64,000 nt of DNA. Source: Microcoleus sp036704825 (GTDB lineage Bacteria; Cyanobacteriota; Cyanobacteriia; Cyanobacteriales; Microcoleaceae). Within the stretch, counting starts at the first letter, position 1; every line of letters begins with the position of its first letter. Both the position numbers and the translations under genes were made by a program. The notes under the pieces are model-generated. The model was given only the letters and a program-made list of their open reading frames with translations. It was not told the DNA's origin and did not search any database. The DNA lies in NCBI GenBank assembly GCA_036704825.1, contig JAUBSN010000018.1:1-64000 (forward strand). Direction: 5' to 3'. Shown one piece after another: positions 17,928 through 26,427 of this stretch.

Positions 17928-19178
17928 ATGGCAATAAAAGTGATGGAGATTGAGTTTGCCGAACAGATTAATCCGATTAGGCAACTCGAACAATACGAAG
18001 GAGTTCGCATTTTAGTTCGCTACCGGGGACGACCTCTGGGCTGGGCTTATGTTAGCAACAATCCCTGGGAACAAACAATTTCCGCTGAGCGAGTGCGGCA
18101 AACAATTGTGGATCAGTTAGGAAAAGAGTTGGTGCGATCGACTTTAGGAGAGGAATTCGGCGCTGTTTCTGAACCAGTGGCCGATCGCGACCTGCCGCCA
18201 ATTAGCGTTGTCATCTGCACGCGCGATCGTACAGATTTGCTCAAAGGCGCTCTGGAAGCTCTGCTCGCCCTCGACTATCCGCACCGCGAAATTATCGTTA
18301 TAGACAACGCTCCTGCAAGCAGCAGCACCGCTGAATTAGTCGCGCGATTACCGGTAAGCTACGTCAAGGAAGAACGGCCAGGATTGGACTGGGCGCGCAA
18401 TCGCGGGATCGCGGAAGCGCGGCATGAGATTATTGCTTTTACTGACGACGACGTGCGGCCCGATCGGGGTTGGCTGCGGGGTATTGCTGCGGCGTTTGCT
18501 GACCCGGAAATTATGGCCGTGAGCGGTTTAGTGGCGGCAGCCGAACTGGAAACCTTGCCGCAACAGCAATTTGAACTGATATACGGCGGAATGCTGCAAA
18601 ACCTCGACCGCCACAAAACCGACGGTAGCAAGCTTTCTGTGCGGGAGTTGCTGTGGGCGAGCAAATACGGTGTGGGAGCGAATATGGCTTTCCGGCGGCA
18701 AATTTTCGAGGCTGTGGGCAATTTTGACGTTGCTCTCGATGTGGGGACTGCGACTCGCGGTGGTGGTGATATTGAGATGTTTCATCGGATTTTGGCTAAG
18801 GGATACTCGACTTTTTATGAGCCGAGAGCTTTTGTGTGGCACTTGCACCGGCGCAGCGCCGAGGCTTTGAGCCGGCAGTTGCAGGATAACGGGCGCGGTT
18901 TTGGGGCTTATGTACTAACGTGCTATCGCAACCGCACTGTGCCGCGCTGGGAAATTTGGAAATTTGCTATGTTTCAGTGGCTGGGTTGGTGGCTGGTGCG
19001 CCGCTTGGGAGATCCGGGTTGGCTGCCGCGCAAGTTGGTAGTCAGCGAGTTGCTAGGAGCTCTCGACAGTCCTTTTGCTTACAGAAAAGCGCAGTTGCAG
19101 GCGCAGCAGTTAGCTGAGATTGAGCCGCAAGGGCAGTTACAGTCGGAACCCGAGCAAGTCGCCGGAGGTGTGCGATGA
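17928..19178 (+). CDS. GT2-family glycosyltransferase, upstream of the ABC exporter
   Basis: 416 residues with the same architecture as the duplicated pair: an N-terminal module at about 25-65 (VRILVRYRGRPLGWAYV), then the GT-A domain with VVICTRDRTDLL, Asp173-175 in FTDDDVRPDRG, VGANMAFRR and GGGDIEMFHRIL. Here the ED site is GD, as in a few family members. It is a diverged homolog of the pair at 12456 and 14693. AGGAG lies eight bases before the ATG. Its last codons overlap the permease start (ATGA, 19175-19178), so the two are translationally coupled and in one operon with the exporter. Confidence 0.9.
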   Translation: MAIKVMEIEFAEQINPIRQLEQYEGVRILVRYRGRPLGWAYVSNNPWEQTISAERVRQTIVDQLGKELVRSTLGEEFGAVSEPVADRDLPPISVVICTRDRTDLLKGALEALLALDYPHREIIVIDNAPASSSTAELVARLPVSYVKEERPGLDWARNRGIAEARHEIIAFTDDDVRPDRGWLRGIAAAFADPEIMAVSGLVAAAELETLPQQQFELIYGGMLQNLDRHKTDGSKLSVRELLWASKYGVGANMAFRRQIFEAVGNFDVALDVGTATRGGGDIEMFHRILAKGYSTFYEPRAFVWHLHRRSAEALSRQLQDNGRGFGAYVLTCYRNRTVPRWEIWKFAMFQWLGWWLVRRLGDPGWLPRKLVVSELLGALDSPFAYRKAQLQAQQLAEIEPQGQLQSEPEQVAGGVR

Positions 19179-19966
19179 GAAGTGTTCCAAAGCTGATTGA
19201 CAAGCGCAAAATCGCTCATTTCTTCGATTTGCTGCGGGTGTTGGTCGATCGCGATATGAAATTACTTTACAAGCGATCGGCTTTGGGGATTGCTTGGACT
19301 TTAATCAATCCGCTGTTGCAGTTAGCTGTATTTTCCTTTGTGTTTCGTTCTGTTATACCGATTAACATTCCGCAATTTTCTTCCTTTGCTTTCAGCGGTT
19401 TGTTAATCTGGAGTTGGTCTCAAACCGCATTATTTCAAGCAACGGGATTAATTACCAACAATAAAGCGCTAATCAGACAGCCTAATTTTCCCACGGCAAT
19501 TTTGCCGGTTGTCACTACTATGACGGGGTTAATTCATTTTCTATTAGCTTTGCCGGTGTTAATTATCTTTCTGGCAATTGATGGCGTTCAGCCGAGTGCA
19601 GTGCTGTTTGTGTTGCCGCTGCTGATGGTTATTCAGTTTATTTTGACAGTCAGTTTGGCTTATCCCCTCGCCGCTTTGAATGTCACTTTTCGCGATACTC
19701 AGCACACTTTGGGCGTAGTTTTGCAGATGCTGTTTTACCTGACTCCGATTTTCTACGACCTCAACAGCGTCCCGAAAGAATTTCAGCCTTTTTATCAGTT
19801 AAATCCAATGGTGCCATTGCTGGGAGCATACCGCGCCATACTGCTCAAGGGTACGCAGCCGGATTGGCTGGCACTGTTAATTGTTAGCTTGGTTGTGGCT
19901 GCTCTTTTGCCGATCGGACTGGGAATTTTTAGACGGCAAAGCAATACTTTTGTGGAGGAATTGTAA
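19175..19966 (+). CDS. ABC-2 type permease for polysaccharide export (Wzm-like)
   Basis: 263 residues with six hydrophobic segments in the ABC-2/Wzm/KpsM pattern: FFDLLRVLVDRDMKLLYKRSALGIAWTLINP leads into a first membrane span, and FYLTPIFYDLNSVPKEFQPFYQLNPM is the typical penultimate loop. It forms the membrane channel that carries lipid-linked glycan across the inner membrane, powered by the ATPase encoded directly after it. The start overlaps the upstream glycosyltransferase by four bases and the stop abuts the ATPase start. Confidence 0.92.
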   Translation: MRSVPKLIDKRKIAHFFDLLRVLVDRDMKLLYKRSALGIAWTLINPLLQLAVFSFVFRSVIPINIPQFSSFAFSGLLIWSWSQTALFQATGLITNNKALIRQPNFPTAILPVVTTMTGLIHFLLALPVLIIFLAIDGVQPSAVLFVLPLLMVIQFILTVSLAYPLAALNVTFRDTQHTLGVVLQMLFYLTPIFYDLNSVPKEFQPFYQLNPMVPLLGAYRAILLKGTQPDWLALLIVSLVVAALLPIGLGIFRRQSNTFVEEL

Positions 19967-22039
19967 ATGCGTCAGGCTATTGTTGTCAAGGGTTTGGGGA
20001 AACGTTTCAACCGCTACTCTGCCGATCGACCTTATACGATTATGGCGGCCGCTTTGGCGGGTTTTCGGAAGATGAAACCGCAGGCGCGTTTTTGGGCACT
20101 GCGTGATATCAATTTCACTGTTTCTCCCGGAGAAATGCTGGGAATTCTCGGCAAGAATGGCGCGGGAAAATCGACGCTGCTGCAACTTGTTGGCGGTATC
20201 GGCTACGCTCAAGAAGGAACTATTGAAGTTAATGGCAGAATTGGCGGTTTGTTGGATTTGGGTGCGGGTTTTCACTCGGATTTAACGGGCAGAGAAAATG
20301 TGTTTGTGGGTGCGGTGGTGGCCGGTTTGACTCGTCGGGAAGCGGCGCGCCGGTTTGATGATATTGTTGAATTTGCGGAATTGCAACAGTTTATTGATAG
20401 TCCGATGCGGACTTACAGTACCGGGATGCAAATGCGGCTGGCTTTTTCGGTAGCGGTACACACCGATCCAGAAGTGCTGTTAGTTGATGAACATTTGTCG
20501 GTTGGTGATGTGGCTTTTCAAAATAAATGTTTAAACAGAATCACGGAGTTTAAGAATCAAGGATGTGCGATTGTTTTGATTTCTCACAACGCGGCGCAAA
20601 TTCATAAACTGTGCGATCGGGCTTTGTGGCTGAAATCAGGTCAAATCGTGGCTTACGGGGAACCGGAAGTGGTAGTCGGTCAGTATTTGTCGGAAATGCG
20701 CCCAGTTACCGAAAAACGCACTCCCATGCGTCCTCCTGAAATGACGAGTACGGGTTCGCAACTGCGAATCAATGACAATCGCTTCGGTTCTTTGGAAGTA
20801 GAAATTACGGATGTTAAAGTGTTGCCGGATGATGAGATAAACAGTGGCGATTCTATTACTGTGGAAATTCATTATTCTGTACCGAAGCCAATTTCGGCTG
20901 CTATTTTTGGCGTGACAATCAGTCGGGAAGACGGTCAAAGTTGTTTTGATACTAATACTAATCAAATGGGCAGATTGCTGCCGCTGGCGGAAGGTAAAGG
21001 CACAATCCGCCTGCACGTAGACAGGCTGGATTTAGGCAACGGTCAGTATTACGTGAATGCTGGAGTTTACGAGAAGAGTTTGGCTTATGCCTACGATTAT
21101 CATTGGCACACTTATCCGCTGTACGTGCGATCGACTGTCAGCCAAAAAACGATTCTTTGTCCGCCCTACCGCTGGGAATTTGATGGCAAAATGCAGGTGG
21201 CGGATTTACCGGAAGCCGCCGAGAAAGTTCACGCCTTGAATAAGGATAATCCCGCCTATGACCAGATTTCGACTCAGTTGAAAAATAAGCAGGAACCTGA
21301 CTTTTTAATTATTGGCGCTCAAAAGTGCGGCACTGAGGCTTTGTGCGGTTATCTGGAAAATCACTTGCAAATTCTTAAAGAAGGTGCGAGGAGAATTCAG
21401 TTTTTTGATTTGAATTTTGAGCGGGGTGTTGATTGGTACAGCAAGCAGTTGACTCGCAGTGCGGCGGGTGACAAGGTTTTGCTGTGGGAGATGACTGGTT
21501 ACTATATTTATCATCCGTTGGTGGCAGAGCGGGTTTACAAGTGTTTCCCGGATGTTAAGCTGATTGTAATGCTGCGAAACCCGGTCAAACGAGCTTGGCT
21601 GCACTATCATTTAGAAGTGGCGATCGGCTGCGAAAAACTGGATTTTGAAAAGGCGATCGCTTCCGAGCCCGATCGCCTAAAAGGTGAAATAGAAAAGATC
21701 AAAGCCGATCGAGGTTATTACAGTTTCAACCACCAACATTATTCTTATTTGTCGCGAGGAATTTATGTCGAACAAATCAGGAATTGGCTCGATTATTTTC
21801 CGAGGGAACAGTTGCTAATTCTCAAAACTGAAGATTTTGAGGCAAATAACGACAAAGTTTTTTGGGAAGTATTAGATTTCTTGGATATTAGTGCGATCGC
21901 AAGTACAGAATATGACATTAATACGAGCGAAGAGTACAGCAAAATCCCAGCAGCCATCGAACAACAACTGACAGATTATTTCAAACCTTACAATCAGGAA
22001 CTTTCTGATTTGTTAAAACAGGATTTTACTTGGAGTTAG
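19967..22039 (+). CDS. Wzt-type ABC ATPase fused to a sulfotransferase
   Basis: A 690-residue three-domain protein. Residues 1-245 are a Wzt/TagH-like ATPase: Walker A 62-70 (GKNGAGKST), signature STGMQ at 151-155, Walker B LLVDEHLSVGD at 171-181, His207 switch. Residues ~272-400 form the Wzt C-terminal beta-sandwich that in O-antigen exporters binds the glycan end. Residues ~445-690 are a PAPS-dependent sulfotransferase of the heparan N-sulfotransferase-like class: 5' loop IIGAQKCGTEAL at 448-459, 3' phosphate block MLRNPVKRAWLHYH at 535-548, late FPREQLLILKTEDF. The usual Ser of the 3' block is Leu545. It starts one base after the permease stop. Inference: sulfation and export are physically coupled. 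No frameshift or linker break is seen. Confidence 0.88.
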   Translation: MRQAIVVKGLGKRFNRYSADRPYTIMAAALAGFRKMKPQARFWALRDINFTVSPGEMLGILGKNGAGKSTLLQLVGGIGYAQEGTIEVNGRIGGLLDLGAGFHSDLTGRENVFVGAVVAGLTRREAARRFDDIVEFAELQQFIDSPMRTYSTGMQMRLAFSVAVHTDPEVLLVDEHLSVGDVAFQNKCLNRITEFKNQGCAIVLISHNAAQIHKLCDRALWLKSGQIVAYGEPEVVVGQYLSEMRPVTEKRTPMRPPEMTSTGSQLRINDNRFGSLEVEITDVKVLPDDEINSGDSITVEIHYSVPKPISAAIFGVTISREDGQSCFDTNTNQMGRLLPLAEGKGTIRLHVDRLDLGNGQYYVNAGVYEKSLAYAYDYHWHTYPLYVRSTVSQKTILCPPYRWEFDGKMQVADLPEAAEKVHALNKDNPAYDQISTQLKNKQEPDFLIIGAQKCGTEALCGYLENHLQILKEGARRIQFFDLNFERGVDWYSKQLTRSAAGDKVLLWEMTGYYIYHPLVAERVYKCFPDVKLIVMLRNPVKRAWLHYHLEVAIGCEKLDFEKAIASEPDRLKGEIEKIKADRGYYSFNHQHYSYLSRGIYVEQIRNWLDYFPREQLLILKTEDFEANNDKVFWEVLDFLDISAIASTEYDINTSEEYSKIPAAIEQQLTDYFKPYNQELSDLLKQDFTWS

Positions 22040-22106
22040 GATGTTTTTGAAACCGCAGATGAACGCGGATTAACGCGGATAAATACGGTAAAACATAATT
22101 CCTGTA

Positions 22107-22163
22107 GGGGCGGGTTCGCCAACCATATTTCTTTTTTAGGAACAATCTAGATAAACCCGCCCC
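22107..22163. repeat. Inverted repeat GGGGCGGGTT / AACCCGCCCC
   Basis: A perfect 10-bp inverted repeat (22107-22116 and 22154-22163) with a 37-base loop, in the 174-base gap between the two sulfotransferase fusion genes. Its tgtaggggcggg start belongs to a dispersed cyanobacterial palindrome also seen near 59085. It could attenuate transcription between the two genes. Confidence 0.6.
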
Positions 22164-22213
22164 CACCCAACGAAATAAATTAGATCGCCCGTTTATTAAG
22201 AGAAAATCTAACA

Positions 22214-24631
22214 ATGAAACGCATATTTCTCGTAGGAGCACCTCGCAGCGGCACAACAATTCTTCAAAGCTTATTAGCAGCTCATCCCGAAGTTATTTCT
22301 TTTCCGGAATCTAAGTTTTTTCACTATTTGCTGTACGATCAGTTTGCGGGAAAGTTGCCAGGTAGAATGGAAGCTTTTTTTAATAATGAGATTAAACGTC
22401 CTGAACTTTTGAAAGATTTTGATGACAGCCAAACTGTGGAAGCTAAAGTTAGTTGGTTTGTGAGAGTTTTGGATGGTTTGGCGGCCGAACAAAAAAAAAG
22501 CATTTGGTTGGAAAAAACGCCGGAACACATATATTTTATTGATGAGATAGAGCGCTTTTTGCCGGATGCGAAATTCATACACCTTTTGCGAAACGGTATG
22601 GATACAATAGCTTCTATGTATGATGCTACTAGGAGTTTTAACGAATTGTGGGGCGCTGGTTGGGATTTAAACCACTGTATCTATCGCTGGGAACACGCGA
22701 TGTTAACTAGCCACAAATATATTAATAAATATAATCATATATTAGTTAAATATGAGGATCTTTTAGATAACAAAACACAAATTCTAGGGAAGATATGTAA
22801 TTTTATGGGCATTGAATATGACGGCACAATGCTCGTTAATTATCAAGAAAAAGCCGCGAATCTTAGTTTGAATCTACCTTGGCACAAAGGAATTGAGAGA
22901 GATGTCAAAAGTAGTAATGTTCACAAATATCATAAAATTTTTACTCAAAATGAAATCAGATATATTTTAGAGAAAATTCAGCGCGTCCAGGGTGAAATTG
23001 CCTGGAAAGTTGCGGTGGAAGTTACCGAACCAATTTCGGATATTTACGCTTGGCAAGTATGCGATCGCCTGTGCTGTACGATCGAGCTAGAAGGAATTAA
23101 ACTCGGTATTATTGAATTGCCAATTTGCGATGGCGTGGTTGCAGCTTCGGTTTTGGCGGATGCGGTGGCAGCCCAGTTTGCTTGGCAAATTCTCGATCGC
23201 TTCTTTCAACGCAATCGCTGCGAAAAAGGCAATAAATTGTGGGAAACTTTGCTGGAACCATTGCACCCTAAACATGATTGGACGCTATTTATGCAAGAAT
23301 TATGGGGGCGTCCGCATTGGCATTTGGAGGATTTCTACAAGCCTGAAATAGCTGAGGAAGTCTCAACAATTACCCTCGAAAAAGAATTGATTGTCTTAGA
23401 AATTAGCGAGGAATTTGCTCATATAAAAGTTGCGCTTTCTGAAATAGAGGTGCTGGTGAAAGTAGGCGGCGTGGCTGTCGGTATTGTAACTGTTGCGGTG
23501 GAAAATAATTTTGTTTCGGCTCAAAAATTGCGATCGACAATTACTCGAAATATGGGTTTTGAGTTGTGCGTCGCCGCCGTGCGAGAAGCTTTGGTGGGCA
23601 AACCACTCAACGGCAAGCAGTGGCTGCGATCGCGCTTAGCCTCTTTTGCTCGACAAAGGTCGAATTTGCCCGACTGGTTGAATGCACCGGGTACTGGGGG
23701 CATTTATCCCCAAAATGCGGTGATGTTCGGCAGGCGATCGGGTGCGATCGGGACGAGTGTCAGCCGCCGCGCCTCACTCCCGGCGGCGGCGCTGCAGGAA
23801 ATCGAGTCAGCCGCAGCAATCGCGGGGGAACCGACAATGCAAATTCCCCAAGAAAACGAGTTTCCAAAGCAAGTATTTTACGCACCGGAAATCATTGGCT
23901 CAAAATCTTCTGATCGGGAAGTTTCTCACTCGGTGAAACCTCAACTTTTGGACAATCATAGCGTTACACAAAAACTCCCGATTCTCTCCTACCGCCGCAT
24001 TTCTCCTGACGGTTTAGACGCAGTTACTCCCCAGATTTTTGAACAACAGTTACACAATCTCAAAAATCTGGGTTATTACAGTGCGAGTTGGGAAAATTGG
24101 CGAAGCGCAAAACAGGCTAAAACTCCTTTACCAGGTAAAGCTGTATTGATGACATTTGACGGCGGCTATCTCGACTTTTTCCAATATGCTTGGCCTCTGC
24201 TAAAACGCTTTGATTTTACAGCAACTGTTTTTCTCGTAGCGGAGTCAATAGGAAAGACAAATAGTTGGGAAAAAGCAGAATTTGAAGAAGTGCCGTTAAT
24301 GGGATGGCCGGAAATTTTGCAACTGCGGGATGCAGGAATTGAATTCGGTTCTATGTCTGCTACTCATCAACCTTTGACTGCATTGTCGCCGACAGAAATT
24401 GTGCGGGAGGCAGCCAAATCTCGTGCTATCTTGGAACGGGGATTAGAGAAATCTGTTAAATGTTTTGCCTATCCTTACGGCGATGTCGATCCCATTGTAG
24501 CGCATTTAATTGGAGCGAGTGGATATAGTTTTGGCGTATCATATAAATTAGATTTTAGCAGTTTTGACGATTATTTATTGTCGCTGCCGCGCATTCAAGT
24601 CACCGCAGAAAATGCCTTAAAATTAGCTTAG
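22214..24631 (+). CDS. Sulfotransferase fused to a degenerate NodB-like deacetylase domain
   Basis: 805 residues. 1-~265 is a PAPS-dependent sulfotransferase with VGAPRSGTTILQSLL at 7-21 and LLRNGMDTIASM at 124-135 (Arg126 and Ser134 of the 3' phosphate site kept). Residues ~289-335 and ~411-462 look like two copies of the small module found at the N-terminus of neighbouring GT2 enzymes (GGVAVGIV, FVSAQKLRSTI). A linker of ~110 residues follows. ~588-805 is a NodB-type polysaccharide deacetylase fold, but motif 1 reads TFDGG (649-651, metal-ligand Asp replaced by Gly650), motif 2 reads GSMSATH (first His replaced by Met714), and LPILSYRRI replaces the usual YHR. The domain probably binds glycan without deacetylating it. 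The gene closes the polysaccharide locus. Confidence 0.85.
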   Translation: MKRIFLVGAPRSGTTILQSLLAAHPEVISFPESKFFHYLLYDQFAGKLPGRMEAFFNNEIKRPELLKDFDDSQTVEAKVSWFVRVLDGLAAEQKKSIWLEKTPEHIYFIDEIERFLPDAKFIHLLRNGMDTIASMYDATRSFNELWGAGWDLNHCIYRWEHAMLTSHKYINKYNHILVKYEDLLDNKTQILGKICNFMGIEYDGTMLVNYQEKAANLSLNLPWHKGIERDVKSSNVHKYHKIFTQNEIRYILEKIQRVQGEIAWKVAVEVTEPISDIYAWQVCDRLCCTIELEGIKLGIIELPICDGVVAASVLADAVAAQFAWQILDRFFQRNRCEKGNKLWETLLEPLHPKHDWTLFMQELWGRPHWHLEDFYKPEIAEEVSTITLEKELIVLEISEEFAHIKVALSEIEVLVKVGGVAVGIVTVAVENNFVSAQKLRSTITRNMGFELCVAAVREALVGKPLNGKQWLRSRLASFARQRSNLPDWLNAPGTGGIYPQNAVMFGRRSGAIGTSVSRRASLPAAALQEIESAAAIAGEPTMQIPQENEFPKQVFYAPEIIGSKSSDREVSHSVKPQLLDNHSVTQKLPILSYRRISPDGLDAVTPQIFEQQLHNLKNLGYYSASWENWRSAKQAKTPLPGKAVLMTFDGGYLDFFQYAWPLLKRFDFTATVFLVAESIGKTNSWEKAEFEEVPLMGWPEILQLRDAGIEFGSMSATHQPLTALSPTEIVREAAKSRAILERGLEKSVKCFAYPYGDVDPIVAHLIGASGYSFGVSYKLDFSSFDDYLLSLPRIQVTAENALKLA

Positions 24632-24648
24632 TAATGTGCGTCATTCGA

Positions 24649-24680
24649 TTTTAGATTTTAGATTTTAGATTTTAGATTGA
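24649..24680. repeat. STRR array attttag
   Basis: About four to five tandem copies of the heptamer attttag just after the polysaccharide locus. Related copies lie at 7073-7104, 13646-13676 and 61073-61100. Confidence 0.85.
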
Positions 24681-24830
24681 CCCACGGATAAATTCGGGGG
24701 CTTGAGGATTTTCGATTTTCGATTTGGGATTGATTCCACGGATAAATCGCGTGGCGGGTACCACCTTTGAAATTCGCTTGTCAATCAGCGAGATTTTTCC
24801 CTCAATTAACAATCTCTCAACCGACGCACC

Positions 24831-26051
24831 TTACAAGTGAAATTTTTTAATCAATTCCTTGATTTTTCTCTGCAAATAACCGCCTAACCCTCTGGAAATT
24901 TTCTCAAATTTATAATAAAATAAAATATCCATCACATCTTCAGTTTTCATATACTTTAAATAAGAAATTATTTTATCGGTAAGCTCATCATTAACATCAT
25001 CGATATACTTTCTCACCGCCAACCTTTCCGAAATATGCCATTTCCGATCGAACTTGCGGTGCATTTCCGTCTCATAATCCCGAAAATCTGAGATTTTCCC
25101 CTCCAAATACCTTTGAATGTATTTCCCCGCGATTTGGGCGCCATCCATCCCGTGTCTGATCCCTTCGCCACCCAAAAAATTTACTGTCGAAACACTATCG
25201 CCGATCGCAATTATATTATCCTTGCAATAAATATCCTTCAAACCGCGACTGTACTTCAGCATGGAACCGTGTTTGTCAAGAATTTTATAATTTTTAGACT
25301 TTAGATATTCATCAATCAGTAAATCAATATATTTTTTCAGAGGTGACAAATGCCTCAGCGTTTTCCGATCTAAAAAAATGCGTGCAGCACCAACTTTCAG
25401 CCTGTTTTGTTCCATTGGAAATATCCAAGAATAACCTTTAGGCATCCATTTATCGCCCACAAATAAGATTAAATCGCCCCTGTATTTATTGTAAATTTCT
25501 GGCTCTACTTCAATTAAATATTCGATTCCGGTTCCCGACAAAAAATCAGGCTTATCATTCTCTTTTTCGTACATAATCGCCCTAGCAAAGCCAGTAGCAT
25601 CAACCAATACTTTAGTGCTAACTTGGATAAGTTGACCGTCGGATAACTGTTTGAATTCGACTGTTGTTTCGCCCTTGCTTTGTGAATATCCGGTGTAGCG
25701 ATAACCAAGCCAAACTTCACCGCCAAATTGCTCTACTTCGCCGGCCAAAAATGCTCTAAATTTAGCAAAGTTGAGGACAACTCCCAAGCTTTCTGGAGAC
25801 TCCCAATTTTGACTGACTTTGCTAGTTTGAATAGTAAGTTTGTGCCAAAAACTGCCGATAACGGATTCAGGTAAATCGAATTTAGACAGGGTTTCTAGAG
25901 GTGTAGCGGCGCTAGAAAAGTCATTTTTATTAAAATTGTCGTTTTGCTCTACGAGCAAGACTTTGTGACCGGATTTGGCTAGGATTCTCGCGCAGTGTCC
26001 GCCTGCTGGGCCGGCTCCTACTATTACTATGTCAAAACTTTTTAAATTCAT
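24831..26051 (-). CDS. FAD-dependent oxidoreductase, geranylgeranyl-reductase family
   Basis: 406 residues. The N-terminus carries the Rossmann FAD-binding fingerprint DIVIVGAGPAGGHCARIL with a following Glu (LLVEQN), and NIIAIGDSVSTVNFLGGEGIRHGMDGA is the second FAD motif typical of the GGR/aromatic-ring hydroxylase superfamily. Members saturate isoprenoid chains or oxidise other lipids. It is not the standard chlorophyll enzyme ChlP, whose sequence pattern differs, so the substrate is open. Its codon use is richer in A/T than the genes around it. A basic C-terminal helix (LQRKIKELIKKFHL) could touch the membrane. It stops about 200 bases from the polysaccharide locus on the opposite strand, and the upstream protease-like gene lies eight bases away, so a shared transcript is likely. 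Confidence 0.82.
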   Translation of the reverse strand: MNLKSFDIVIVGAGPAGGHCARILAKSGHKVLLVEQNDNFNKNDFSSAATPLETLSKFDLPESVIGSFWHKLTIQTSKVSQNWESPESLGVVLNFAKFRAFLAGEVEQFGGEVWLGYRYTGYSQSKGETTVEFKQLSDGQLIQVSTKVLVDATGFARAIMYEKENDKPDFLSGTGIEYLIEVEPEIYNKYRGDLILFVGDKWMPKGYSWIFPMEQNRLKVGAARIFLDRKTLRHLSPLKKYIDLLIDEYLKSKNYKILDKHGSMLKYSRGLKDIYCKDNIIAIGDSVSTVNFLGGEGIRHGMDGAQIAGKYIQRYLEGKISDFRDYETEMHRKFDRKWHISERLAVRKYIDDVNDELTDKIISYLKYMKTEDVMDILFYYKFEKISRGLGGYLQRKIKELIKKFHL

Positions 26052-26058
26052 TGTGCTT

Positions 26059-26427
26059 TTAACTCGCTCCCAATGTCAAAACACCCGCAGACATATCAAC
26101 TACTAACCGCCGATTTTTTTGCCACTGGCGACCGATTAAAATTTCCGGTACTCCGTCACCCACATGAACGGGAATGTCAAATTCTTGCTCATCTATGCGT
26201 ACTTTTCCTGCATAAATATCGAAATTGAATTCTCCCTTAGCTGTCCGCATTTTTTGTCGCCTAATATAAATCCAATCAAGCCCTTCTAAATCCTGACTGT
26301 CCATTGCTAGCCAGCCAGAAAAACCTGTATCTAGCAGGGCATCAACAGGCAATTCTAAGCCGTTATCAGCAATCAATTCAATTTCAAAAAATAGCTCGTC
26401 TTCATCACCAAATATTCCTGCAATCAT
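26059..26427 (-). CDS. Retropepsin-like (clan AA) aspartic protease
   Basis: A 122-residue single-domain protein with LPVDALLDTGFSGWLAM, the DTG catalytic motif followed by the usual hydrophobic stretch, and a second half EILIGRQWQKNRRLVVDM where the family has its Leu-Gly-Arg strand. Such proteins are presumed dimeric aspartic proteases like retropepsins; substrates in cyanobacteria are unknown. The ATG at 26427 overlaps the stop of the upstream gene (ATGA), so the two are coupled; the longer open frame to 26499 is rejected for that reason. Confidence 0.8.
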   Translation of the reverse strand: MIAGIFGDEDELFFEIELIADNGLELPVDALLDTGFSGWLAMDSQDLEGLDWIYIRRQKMRTAKGEFNFDIYAGKVRIDEQEFDIPVHVGDGVPEILIGRQWQKNRRLVVDMSAGVLTLGAS

